Below the pieces are notes generated by a model that searched no databases, was not told where the DNA came from, and saw nothing but the letters and a program-made list of their open reading frames with translations. Source: Lunularia cruciata (taxonomy: Eukaryota; Streptophyta; Marchantiopsida; Lunulariales; Lunulariaceae). Taken from it: a stretch of 64,000 nt of DNA. The DNA is taken from assembly GCA_948567375.1 (NCBI GenBank), contig OX419757.1, forward strand, positions 57,474,001-57,538,000, given 5' to 3'. Shown in pieces: positions 24,411-34,560 of this stretch. Positions within the stretch are counted from its first letter, which is position 1. Every line of letters starts with the position of its first letter. Both the position numbers and the translations under genes were made by a program.

Positions 24411-25004
24411 TGTAATCCCATTAGTTAGACACATTATCTAGAAGTGGAAATTGGCTTGGTAATATCTTGAGGGATGATATTTATGATGGTCTAAGTAGAT
24501 CAGATAGAAGTGCACCAAAAGAGTACCTCCACTAATTGGCAAAGGTTGAAAACACCACAAACATTTTAGAGCCAATTTTGGAGGCCTTAATGGACAAATT
24601 AGGCCTTGAAAAATAGAACTTCCTTTCCCCTTGGGACAAAAAGGAATTGCATTCTCCTCTAAGTTTGTCTCATTGAGAGCTCCAATGGTACTTGCCCCAT
24701 CTTGTTTTGAGCTTCATATAAGAAGATTCTCTAAAGATTCTCTTTGGTCAAACTTGTTTGACCAACCAAATAGGACAAGGATTGACATATCACCAATCCA
24801 TACAACTAATCTAAGGATAGAATTTGCTCACATATCACCAATCCATGTATCTAATCAAAGGGTGCAACTCCTTTTGAATGGATCTTCTTTGCTATATAAT
24901 AAAGATAAGGTGCTCCTTTGGGGTGTCAGAGTATTGAGGGGTGAAGCATTGTGTTTCTCTTGTGTTTCTTCACTTGGGGTTTCTCATATCCTTGGAACAT
25001 TACA
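24411..25004 (+). repeat. 3' LTR of B1
   Basis: 594 bp, TGTAATCCCATTAG to GGAACATTACA, followed by the TATTG duplication at 25005-25009. A 135-codon ORF at 24631-25038 is LTR sequence, not a gene. Confidence 0.92.
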
Positions 25005-25102
25005 TATTGTCATACTTCATCATTCTTCTCACTGCTAGTAGCACCTTAGTTCACATCAATTTAGAGTTTGTTACAAGTAGTTTGTGATGAGTTTGTCAAG
25101 TT

Positions 25103-25124
25103 ATATCAAGTTATAACTTGATAT
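25103..25124. repeat. 22-bp perfect palindrome
   Basis: The sequence ATATCAAGTTA is followed directly by its reverse complement, and the half-unit is partly repeated on both sides. It could form a hairpin; no function is evident. Confidence 0.85.
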
Positions 25125-25539
25125 CAAGTTATATCAATTTTGGTAGTAGAGCACACTTAGATATCACACACTTTAGGTAATATTGCTAGTGTATGTTGAA
25201 CTTTCATTCAATAACCTCTAAGATGCATCTATATTTTGAGAGCTTAGGGAGGTTGGTGGATCTTAAGTACATCTTATTCTTTTGTGAAATCATTTAATGG
25301 TTCTCTATCTCCTCTTTACTTTTGGCATGGCTTATCATAAGAGGGAGTTATTGGTTATCAATTAACTATGAGTATACAATAAGGAGATTCTTTAAGAGGA
25401 AATTTATTACCATGTCTCATTTTGAACTCCTTTGTATACTATATTGGCCTTGTCGAGTTACCAACTCTCCTTTACCACAATTGTTAGCCAACCTACCAAC
25501 TTTGCATGGTACTTCTTCCCCAACCTTCTTATTACATTT

Positions 25540-25770
25540 GAGTGCCTCAATAAGAGGATCATGGAAGACTTTAGTAAAATCATTAAACTAAGGACTTTTG
25601 AATGCATGACAAAGGACAATGTGCATATACATAAATCTCTACAAACCTTCTTATTTAGATTGAGAGCCTTAACAAGAGGATCATGGAAGTCTTTGGTAGT
25701 ATTATTAACTAAGGAATTTTGAGTGTATGGCAAGGGACAAGGTGCATATACATACATCTCTACCAATTAT
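25540..25770. repeat. Imperfect tandem duplication of about 125 bp
   Basis: Two diverged units in direct order, the first near 25540-25655 and the second near 25657-25770. Shared words include AAGAGGATCATGGAAG and GTGCATATACAT. Origin unknown. Confidence 0.75.
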
Positions 25771-26202
25771 GTATAGAGGACTAGGCCTACTATTTATGAC
25801 ACTCTTTAATATTTTTGGGTAGTTGAGTAATCTTTACACCTTCTATTTTCCTTTGCTTTGTAGTTGACAACAATAAAATCTTTGAGATATATATGATAGA
25901 GACAAAGGAGAGATTCTTGAAGTACTATTGTAGCAAATGAAAGATTGATTTTCTCCTCAAATATCAAATGATCTTCTCTCCTTTGACTCTTCATCTTTTG
26001 ATGTTGTGAAGTGAAGAGTATCATCTTGTACATCTGACATACTCTTTAAGTTATAGAAGAATGTATTAATGACTCTACTACTTGTATAATCAATTTATAA
26101 TTATGAGTGAATAAAGAAGTTTTGCTAGATAGAGGTTACTAAAGATAGTTATAAATAGCTTTAGTTAATTATGAATACATTTGGTTATAACTAGCTAAAG
26201 TT

Positions 26203-26435
26203 AGTCAATGCACGAGGTTATCACTACTATGCAGCAACAATTCAAGCACCTTACTTGATTTTTGGATGAATGAGATCATCAATAACAAGAGTATGTAGAG
26301 AGAGTACCAGTTTGAGAAGGAGAAGACCAAATCCAATTTCCAAAACCTAAGGGTTTTGAAGGCAAAAATCTTTCAAGTGCAGTGTAGAATTTTGTATTTA
26401 ATTGCAAATGTTATTTTGAGGCTACCAATCTTCAA
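26203..26435 (+). pseudogene. Isolated family A gag fragment
   Basis: About 230 bp matching family A gag from just after its start to the CYF-type motif. It is closest by eye to A4 (shared ACGAGGTTATCACTACTATG and the ATGAATGAGATCATCAAT stretch). No LTR, primer site or pol lies beside it. The reading frame contains stops. Likely left by deletion or by a template-switch insertion. Confidence 0.85.
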
Positions 26436-27080
26436 TCTTAAGTGAGGATTGGTACAAATCTCTTGTACATTTGTTGAATTTGTACAAAACTCTATTGGTG
26501 TGGTCCACCTTAATCATATCTTGTGGATGATCCAATTTGGCTTGAAATTTTTGTAAGCTTTTAGTGGACAACATAAGATTTTCATCAAGTCTTAGATAGA
26601 TAGATTTTAACTTAGGAGAAAATATTTTTGTCTTCAACTGAGAAAGGTACATACAAGCAAAACATTCTCTTATATGATAGAGTTATATTATGAGGATAGG
26701 AGAGTGGGTTAAGCACAATAGAGACGTTCATAAAATAGAGAATTTTATGAACATCTAAGACCAAAATCTATATATATATATATATATATTCACTTTTAAA
26801 GAATTTTCATTGCTATTTTGGTATGAACTTTGCTCAATAAAACAAGAACTTTCCAATTACTTTCCTTTGGATCATCTCTAAACAAGAATGGAACCTTAAA
26901 ATATTCTTTAGGAGTTGATTATGAGCACAATATTTGATGCTTGTTTATAATTAATTTATAATCAATTTCTTGCTATAGCAAAGAGGTTTGAACTTCTTTA
27001 AAGGAAAGGTTCTTGTTACACCATAGTTAGATTAGAGGTTTGCAATTTTACTTTAATGAACCAAAAGTTTTAATAAGCAC
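26436..27080. other. AT-rich non-coding stretch with a (TA)n microsatellite
   Basis: No gene seen. A simple TA repeat lies at about 26767-26789. A 76-codon minus-strand ORF at 26422-26652 has no recognisable domain. Confidence 0.55.
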
Positions 27081-28040
27081 TATGTTCTTTTCTAGTTGAT
27101 CTATCCATTCCTTGGGCTACTAGGGTACATTTTCACTCGTGCTCTAGCAAAGGTACAAGCTCTACCCTAGATTAACCTTGTATTAAAGCATTCCAACTAA
27201 CACTAGCTACTTTCTCTCTAATAACAAATTCACACCTAGGTTTGGTACACCTATTTTCATTCTCATTATTCACTTATGAGCGTGGTACTACCTTAGATAC
27301 ACAAGGGTCTATATGATATTTTCACTTTTAAACGACAAAGAATGACTACTCATAATGCAATCAAGGATATAGTAGACACAAGAGAGTGGATATTTCAATT
27401 AGAGGGAATATTAGTTCACCTTATATATGTCACAAGTTAGAGCATACTTGTATATGGTCTAAGACCATCAGGTGACAATAAAAAGTGTTGTTTTGGATCC
27501 CACACTTAATACAAAATTTGGAGTGATAATCACTTATCCTCTTGGATATGCAAGAAATAGATATGTAAGTATGTATATGTAAGTTGCAAGGTCATTGCTT
27601 TGTTTTTCTAGCCTTGAGTTATATAGAACTATGAATATTACGTCTGATATATATCTCACAGTTCACCGTACTAGACGACACGTGTATTGCTCTACAAAGA
27701 ACCTTGGCATGTGTATCCCTAGGAGAACAATAACACTAAATGATATTTCTTTCTGTTCTTCCATTAATATGTACATCATTTGACTTACATTACTTTGACA
27801 TTCTAGACATAATAGAACAGATTCCTAATTCCTGTGTTATTAGAACTTAGCTCCATCTCACCTCGTAGAGTTCATTCTTCAAATAACACCTGAACTCCAT
27901 TTTACCTCTTGGAGTTCATTCTTCAAATTCATTCCGGTTCTATTAGAAGTCAGCCATTTTACCTCTCAGAGTTTATTCCTTGTGTACAACTTGAGGGAGT
28001 TTTCCCATCTTTCTTGTTATCCTACGTACGTACGTAGCGG
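27081..28040. repeat. Dispersed repeat R, copy R2
   Basis: Homologous over its length with R1 (3570-4515). Near its right end, at about 27850-27990, three imperfect units of about 50 bp repeat the GAGTTCATTCTTCAAA-type text; R1 lacks this amplification. No coding potential is recognisable. Directly to the right, sequence composition changes to the SQD2 island, much as R1 is followed by the non-transposon stretch at 4516. Confidence 0.75.
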
Positions 28041-30192
28041 TTCTTTTCCATGAAAGCAAATTCCAACGATACCTCTATTAGCTGTCCACATTCGGAGGTG
28101 TCCCAGTACTAACCCAAAAGCACGTGCCTCTTGGAACCTTGAGAACACTCTGCCTCCGGAATAGGCTTCTGCTTCTTAACGACAGTTCACGGTCACTATA
28201 AGTGACAAAGCTATCGATCTGTTATACAGACACCTCGTTCAGCAGCGATAGCACCATCTACTACATTTGCCCGTATATATTTTGGGACAACTCTGTGAGC
28301 GTTGCACTTTCATGAGCGAAAAGAGAGTGAATAAGGACCACCACTGTTTAAGATGCTTACTTGTAAACAGCTGTACTTTCCAGAAGGATCCGAGCTTTAG
28401 AGATGCGAATTATTCCGTCAAAGATCTGAAATGTGAGAACCGAAGATTGATAGGTCGATTCAGACTTATTACTGCACACTACCACCAGATGTGTGTACTC
28501 GTTAGCATATACCTTCAAATTCATGATGCTATCTCAAAGACGGAGTGAAATCTACAGCAACCAGGTGATAAAGTGAGAGAAAACAGGGTTTGAGCATCTT
28601 GCATATAACAGAGATTCTTGTGGCACAATACAGGCAATTGTCGCCAAATAATCTGCGAAGTCCCAGGCCTTGGAGACTAATTCCTGAGAGGCAAGTACTG
28701 AACTGGCCACATATGCGCGACTCAAAATAATTGCCTCGAAACAGGAAAAGCTGGTTTGGTCCACCATGAGATTCTTGATTCACATTAGTGACAGAACCGA
28801 GTACTCATACGAAAGAGTGGTGTCCAGGTGTCAGTTAATACCTCGATAAGGAATAGTTAACGCTTAACACGTGATTCGGAATGTCCTTGACATCAGATAT
28901 CATAGAAACCCTCACAGCTACACGTGTCCCGTCCAACCATCAATATAGAACTGATGATGCGCAAAAGGAACTTGGCATCACTGCAGGCAATGACTAAAAT
29001 CGTGTAGTTACTGGCTATGTCCGCGAGGAAGCTCTAGTTCACCACATAGATTTCAAACAAGTAAACACACAACCTTAAATACTAAAAGAGATGTACGTAG
29101 AGATTGCTAGATGACATTAAAAGATACGGTCGCGACAAGTATACTGAAAAAGATCATTCGCACCCAAGTTTCATCGCAATTTGTAGTTTAACGGAAGTTC
29201 AAGAGTGAGTATAACTTGAAGCGCAGAAGGATGTCATGGAGAGTGAACGGCAAATATCTCAAATACTCCCCCACAGAGTGAAAGTTTTTCAGCCGAGAAT
29301 AGATAGCTATCTCGGCTTTTGTATTACTCGTTGAATGATAGTGTAAAGGTATAACACAGCAAGGCAAGGCTACAATGAGAGGACACCTTTCCCGAAATTG
29401 GTACCACTCCACCGAATTTGGTTTTCATCAATTTTCAACTTAAACCTTTATCTGCACAAAGACTAGAATTCAGAATAATATCATCAGGAAGGACATGTAT
29501 ACACGCTTCTTACTGAAGATATGCCTTACAGCTATCCACCGGTGTGCACGAACTTCTAGTTAAACCGGAGCTCAAGTTCAACTTGAACTCTTCATGCCGA
29601 TGGTACCTACAACACGCGCAGATATGAAGGTCGCATGGTATTTCCTGGAATGTCTTCTTTAACGTCATGTGCAAAGCAGACCACACGAAACATAAATTCT
29701 TGACGAAGAAAATGCGGGCATGACGTTGATTATCACTTCGCTAAGCGCATTGATGCAAAGAAAGGCAAGGGCGATGAAACCTGACGATATGCGATAGTTC
29801 TTAATGCGCACGTTTATGTGCTAAAATCTGAATAGAACTCTGATTTACCTCAGTAAATACCAGGAGACATCAGATACAATTTAAGGTTCCTGACAGTGTA
29901 GGCTCGGATTCGCCCACATTTCACGGTACCCGATATGCCACAGCGGAGCTGAAAACATTGAATCCCCATATTCTACAGTAGGAATTTGGTAACAGACTTG
30001 TAACATTTTCTTTTCTTTGTCAAAACCTATCTACCTTCCAATGGTTACTTGCTGAGAGGTTCTATTCTTGGATAGGGGCTTGTTGAGAAAGGGATAAAGG
30101 TACAGTTAGGGAAAGAGAGGGCCCCTCCCCGTTCAGGGGCAATGATACAAAGGAAGTTAAGATTGTACAGAACCATTGACGGCATTCCCTCC
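28041..30192. other. Intergenic sequence downstream of SQD2, including its 3' UTR
   Basis: No transposon similarity is seen. ORFs at 28267-28548 (+) and 29188-29412 (-) have no recognisable motif. The part next to 30192 should be the SQD2 3' UTR; the minus strand after the stop codon is mixed-sequence with no AATAAA in the first 200 bases, so the poly(A) site cannot be placed. Confidence 0.5.
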
Positions 30193-30667
30193 TTAAGTAG
30201 TTACCGGGTCAGGTCGTCTCGGCCACCATGAGATTCTATTGAGCTGCTCTCTTTTCCTACGCCAGAACCAGATGGCAGACGAGTACATCTCATTCCGGAC
30301 TTGCCTTGTGCTAGCTCTCCAATCAAAGTTTTCTACTTCCTCACGCCCTGCAGTTCCAATCGTTCTCCTCAATTCAGGTGAGTGAAGTAGAGCCTTCAGT
30401 TTCTCCACACAGTCATCCAAATCCCCAGGGGTGTACAAGTATCCGGTTTCTCCTTCTCTATTGACAATGTCAATGATGCCTCCTGCTCGAGCACATACGA
30501 CTGGAACCCCTGAAGCCATAGCTTCCAAAACTACGAATCCAAGAGTCTCCGTTTCTGAAGGTGTGATGAAGACATCAGCACTAGCGTATGCTTGTGATAG
30601 CTCTTCACCTTGCAGCATTCCAGTAAAAGTAACTTTCATGCCTTCAAGCTTTTTCTCAAGTTCCCCT
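30193..30667 (-). other. SQD2: SQD2 exon 11: GT-B C-terminal catalytic domain
   Basis: The last and second-longest exon encodes 157 residues from RGELEKKLEG to the end. It holds the glycosyltransferase family 4 signature PSETETLGFVVLEAM, with the EX7E pair that contacts the nucleotide-sugar, followed by the GVPVVCARAGGIIDIV loop. The tail (FWRRKREQLNRISWWP, ending PDPVTT) is less conserved. The acceptor TTTTCAG precedes it at 30668. Confidence 0.93.
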
Positions 30668-33600
30668 CTGAAAAGGCCAATCAGAAAGAATTCAGAATCT
30701 GAAAGAAGGTAAACGGAAATGAAAACATCCGAACTTGATTTGATTTCAGGAGATGATACAAAAGAAAAATAGCCTCGGTGACCAAAGAAAGTAGAGAGTA
30801 CTCGTACTCGTAGACTCACCTGTAAGGTCCGTCTCCAACTATTGCCAGATGTGCCTCTGGAATTCTATCCATGACCCTGCAAAGAGGTAGGAAGCTAATG
30901 AACAACTCCAGTAGGAATGTAAAATGTTCTGCATAGATTGCGATGTGATGATGATATAAGCTGATAGGCCATAAGGTAGGAAGACTTACAGCTTCAAAAA
31001 TTCCAAGTTCTTTTCTGCACCAAGTCGACCAACATGAACGATGAGCGGAGTTGCAGGCTGGCCCTTGCTGTAGAATCATATGAAATTGATCATGACAAAC
31101 GCGTTATACAGATGAGTACAGTGCGAGATAGTTTAAGCAGTAGGTTGCCGACAAACGGCTTTTCCCATCCAGCTCACTTCGTTCCCCAGAAAATTCTGTA
31201 ATTTCTCTATTTGCAAATGTCCAAATTCCGTAAGAAGGCCTTACGTGAGCTTGACCCTCATCTCCTGGCTCTTGAAGCGTGGATGAAAGCCTTCAGAATC
31301 TACACCCTTGCTCCATATCCCTATCTTTTCAGCTGCAAAACCAAAATAATAGCTACGTTAGATCAGGGCTTTGATTTTTGTCTTCTCAACACATCAGCAC
31401 AAACAAAGCTTTAACCACCGTCCAATGACTCTTGCATCAATCAAGGATCTTTTCATCGTAAACTCTATTTGCCTGATTCCAACGTCTACACTACAGCGCC
31501 TCTAGACTACAGGCTTACCTGCTGCAGCACCTGCGGCCTTCAACTCCTTCCCAAGAGCACTAGACATAACAAGGGTCAGATCAGCAGCCCTATGAAGAAA
31601 TCCTACACAGTGGATAACATGGAAAGAGTCAGAGAAAACGCATATTTGAAAAGAAGTTCACCTCGAACAAACAAGATGCCATTTTTAAGGACTCCTGTCG
31701 TATATCAATGAACGAATCGGAAATTGTCAACAGGAGAGGTAAATGCAGGACGTACGTATAACCCACCACATTGGCGTAACTAGCCAGCTGAACGTGTACT
31801 TCGGTATATACCTACAAAGACAAGTGGCTTGATTAGCCAAATTCTTGGGAGCATAATATGCTGGAGTACTTAACATCGCATTAATTTCACGACAGCACGA
31901 ACTGCAGAAGTGCCAAAGTTTTTCTCTACACGCTAGGAGGTCAACTAACGTCTTTTCGACTTTAGTTTTGCTAAGCATTTGGGTCCCCGTACCATACTTA
32001 CATTGGAACATGTGTATGATATGACATAACGATTGGAACACTCAAAAGTTTGGCGATAATTAGCGCTCCGAATACCTGAAACGTACAAGAGTAGGTACGC
32101 TGTGAGTAGCTGCGTGCAATACAAGCTATAATGAATCGTGCGGAAGTGAGAGAGCTATAGACTCCCGAGAGTCGAAGTCGGATTGTTTGCTATGATATTG
32201 GTTTTGACAACTCTGGGGAAAAGGCCAAACACTTAAATAAAACCAAAGGTGTGTCATACCATGACACCTGGTGATGATGCGTGAATGATGTCTGGCTTGA
32301 AGTTGGCGACTTCGCGATAGATTCGGGGGCTTAAAGCCAAAGAGAGTGGAAGAATGGTGTATAATGGACATCGGAAACTGTCATAAATATCACGGTTGAG
32401 AAGTTCACTCCATGCATCCGTATCGGTTAACAACACATATTCTGTAACGTAATATAGAACCCGGTGTATACAACCCAGTTCCATACTCGACATACTTGAC
32501 ATTAACATTGTAACATTGTAAAGACAGTCATAACTGAAAGAATATCTACTAAAGAGCGACGATGCAATAAAATAGCTGCAAGAAACTCAGTGTTACTGTC
32601 GAGAGAAATACTCGACTTAGAGATTTACATTTCCTTGTCCGAGCTTTCTAATACATAAACAAGCTGCAGATGTAAGAATGGGGAATTATCAACAAGGAAG
32701 TTATATAAGAAGAGCCAGCAAAGCAAATACCTCCAAGAGCCGACCACCTTGGCCCCACAGAACTCCGTGGGCACTCCTTCGTGTGTGGTTACGATAAGAA
32801 CCTGGAAAGGTGATGGGTGAGAAACCATGCAGTATTATAAACCATATTAGTCTAAATTTAAATGGTTGAATTAACTTGACAGATAGAGCTTTCTCTGCTA
32901 AACGCAGATACTTGGGAAATGGGAGCAGAAGCCGTTCGAAGGACTGGAAAACTGGTTATCTTTGAGCTTCTCCGGGCAACTTAAGAAGAGACAGTGAGTT
33001 CTGCATACCTCGTCCCCCATCTCGCGTAAGTATTTGATGAAATTTTGAAATCTATTTTTGTAGCCGCAAATGTACCTGCAGGCGTAAAGAGTGGGATCAG
33101 ATTGGAAACTCGTTTACCAGCCAACAGGACAACTTACAATTTAGAAGTTGCAACTGCAACCTGTACACGACCTTGATCGCGTAATATGCTCCAAACCGCT
33201 GAGATATGCAAAAGAAGTTCAGACGTATGTGCTTTACGTGGCGATTTACGGTAACGAAAGACTTTGCCAAAATTACCAGGCTGATCGTCAAAGGCTATCA
33301 AGAGACAAAAGAACATACCGCGCTTAGTCTTAAAATTCCGTGTATTGACTTGAATACTGGCAATAGACAGGGTACATTTCCTAAATCAAAAGCTCCTTTT
33401 AGTCGACTGCTGAAAGAATCGGTGCCTCTAATTTGAATTCTTTGAACTCAGACAAGCATTAAGAGTACAATTTAGTTTGACAGTTTTGGTGCTTTTCATG
33501 CCAGCAGAATGAGGACAATATGTCATGGTACAGAAATCCAATCTAATAACAGGGAGTAGGATAGAAGAAACAGTAGTAGGCACTCCCTCTATGTGGAGCA

Positions 33601-34221
33601 TTGAGTAGGTGGCAGCAAATGGTCTGCAGGCGATTCCTCGACAAATAGAAAGGTGAACTAGACTTACGCAAATGGAGAGGGCTCGACAAATAAAGCGATG
33701 CGCCGGGGTTGATGTGCCCATTCTCTAGCCTGTTCTTCACGCTCCCTTAGCTCCTCAGCAGCACTTGCACTAGCACTCTCGCTAGCTGATAGCAATGCTT
33801 CCTCGTCAGCCATTCTACAATTCACCACTGTTTTACACTGACCAACTGACGGTTTTCTGCTTATACTGAATCTCTTCACACCAGTCAAACATCCCGAGCG
33901 CAACGAAATTCTAAGCGCTGCTCCACCTCCATGGTTCCCCCATCTCGGCACAGCCAAAGCTACACATTGGTTCAAGTTTTCCTTGATTTGCGACTTGCTT
34001 CGAGTGCAATAACGACCTGCCGCCAAGTCGAATCGACATACTGTACCATCTATCCCTCTGTTTTTCTCCTGCCCTACGAACCTTACAAGATGAGGCCTCC
34101 AAGCCGACCCGGAGCCAACAACAGCACAACTAGGAGCCGTAGGAGAGCCGCACCCGAAAATTAATGGAGCATCTCTATGAACAATGATCGCGGGCGCAGA
34201 TGATATAAGCGTCGTCCACAT
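30193..34221 (-). CDS. SQD2: Sulfoquinovosyltransferase SQD2, chloroplast sulfolipid synthesis (11 exons)
   Basis: The final enzyme of plant sulfolipid (SQDG) synthesis: it transfers sulfoquinovose from UDP-sulfoquinovose to diacylglycerol in chloroplast membranes. I rebuilt 11 exons, all GT-AG and all in phase: 34221-33668, 33075-33009, 32801-32731, 32377-32260, 32075-32002, 31811-31756, 31602-31519, 31332-31245, 31067-30990, 30876-30820, 30667-30193. The sum is 1722 bp, giving 573 residues and a TAA stop. Recognition words across junctions: RRIALFVEPSPFAYICGYKN, REMGDEVLIVTTHEGVP, DIIHASSPGVMVFGAL, YHTHVPMYIPKYTFSWL, WSKGVDSEGFHPRF, IVHVGRLGAEKNLEFLK. Arabidopsis SQD2 is about 510 residues; the excess is N-terminal. 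No internal stops or frameshifts, so the gene looks functional. It is the only intact gene seen in the window. Confidence 0.95.
33668..34221 (-). other. SQD2: SQD2 exon 1: long transit peptide and start of GT-B N-domain
   Basis: It encodes 184 residues plus two bases, with donor GTAAGT. The first 130 or so are rich in Ser, Ala, Arg and Gly and poor in acidic residues, as in chloroplast transit peptides. An acidic linker follows (ADEEALL, then a Ser-Ala run, ELREREEQ), and the conserved enzyme starts at about residue 170 with PRRIALFVEPSPF. The N-terminal extension is longer than in Arabidopsis. An alternative in-frame Met begins MADEEALL at residue 137, but starting there would lose the transit signal, so the first ATG is preferred. 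Confidence 0.88.
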
Positions 34222-34560
34222 AGTGCAGTGGATTACACTTTTCCTTACTTCCTCTTGGCTTAATCAACACAACAGCTCCACAACTATTTATTAACTTTTT
34301 TCTCCTCTTACTTCCCCCCTCTGTCACCACAAACAATTTCTTCTCGATCTAAAGTTCGCTTCCACTCTTCCCTCACCGCATTCCCCTGGGATCTTCCTTC
34401 TTTGCTCCCTCCCTCCGTTCTCGCCTCTCTCACTCAATCAGCTAGTCTTCCCTGTTCCTTCTCCGTTCTTTTTCCTCTGCTCACTCTGAACTGAACAGTA
34501 GAATTTTCTTCCCTGGTTCTGTTTAAGCGCTCCTCACTGCCATCGCCAATCCCATTCGCC
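34222..34560 (-). promoter_or_regulatory. SQD2 upstream region, purine-rich on the sense strand
   Basis: About 300 bp before the start codon are strongly CT-rich on the plus strand, that is GA-rich on the coding strand. This should contain the 5' UTR and core promoter. There is no clear TATA box close to the start codon. A CT-rich patch on the plus strand would suit a promoter reading the other way, but no plus-strand gene is recognisable downstream. Confidence 0.5.

Larger units (their letters stand above)
6755..25004 (+). mobile_element. Family B Ty3/gypsy chromovirus B1, interrupted by A3 and A4
   Basis: An LTR retrotransposon of about 6.2 kb, stretched to 18.2 kb by two later insertions. 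The 5-bp target duplication TATTG is perfect (6750-6754 and 25005-25009). Order: 5' LTR 6755-7328, primer site 7330-7341, gag, protease-RT-RNase H-integrase start up to 11256; then A3; integrase core 16985-17865; then A4; integrase C-terminus with chromodomain 24169-24330; polypurine tract 24396-24410; 3' LTR 24411-25004. Coding parts carry many stops, so it is dead. A second copy, B2, lies at the right end of the window on the minus strand. Confidence 0.92.
25010..26202. other. Non-coding flank of B1 with small repeats
   Basis: AT-rich DNA with no gene. It holds a 22-bp perfect palindrome (25103-25124) and an imperfect tandem duplication of roughly 125 bp at about 25540-25770 (units share AAGAGGATCATGGAAG and GTGCATATACATA). 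ORFs here are short and unremarkable. Confidence 0.6.

Noticed and set aside
26767-26789. (TA)n run considered as a regulatory site
   Set aside because: Simple microsatellite without a nearby gene.
28267-28548. 93-codon ORF with several Cys/His residues
   Set aside because: Spacing does not form a known zinc motif, there is no homologous second copy, and it lies in ordinary intergenic sequence; likely chance.
33428-33721. 97-codon minus-strand ORF overlapping SQD2 exon 1 and intron 1
   Set aside because: Wrong frame relative to the conserved SQD2 protein and mostly intronic.
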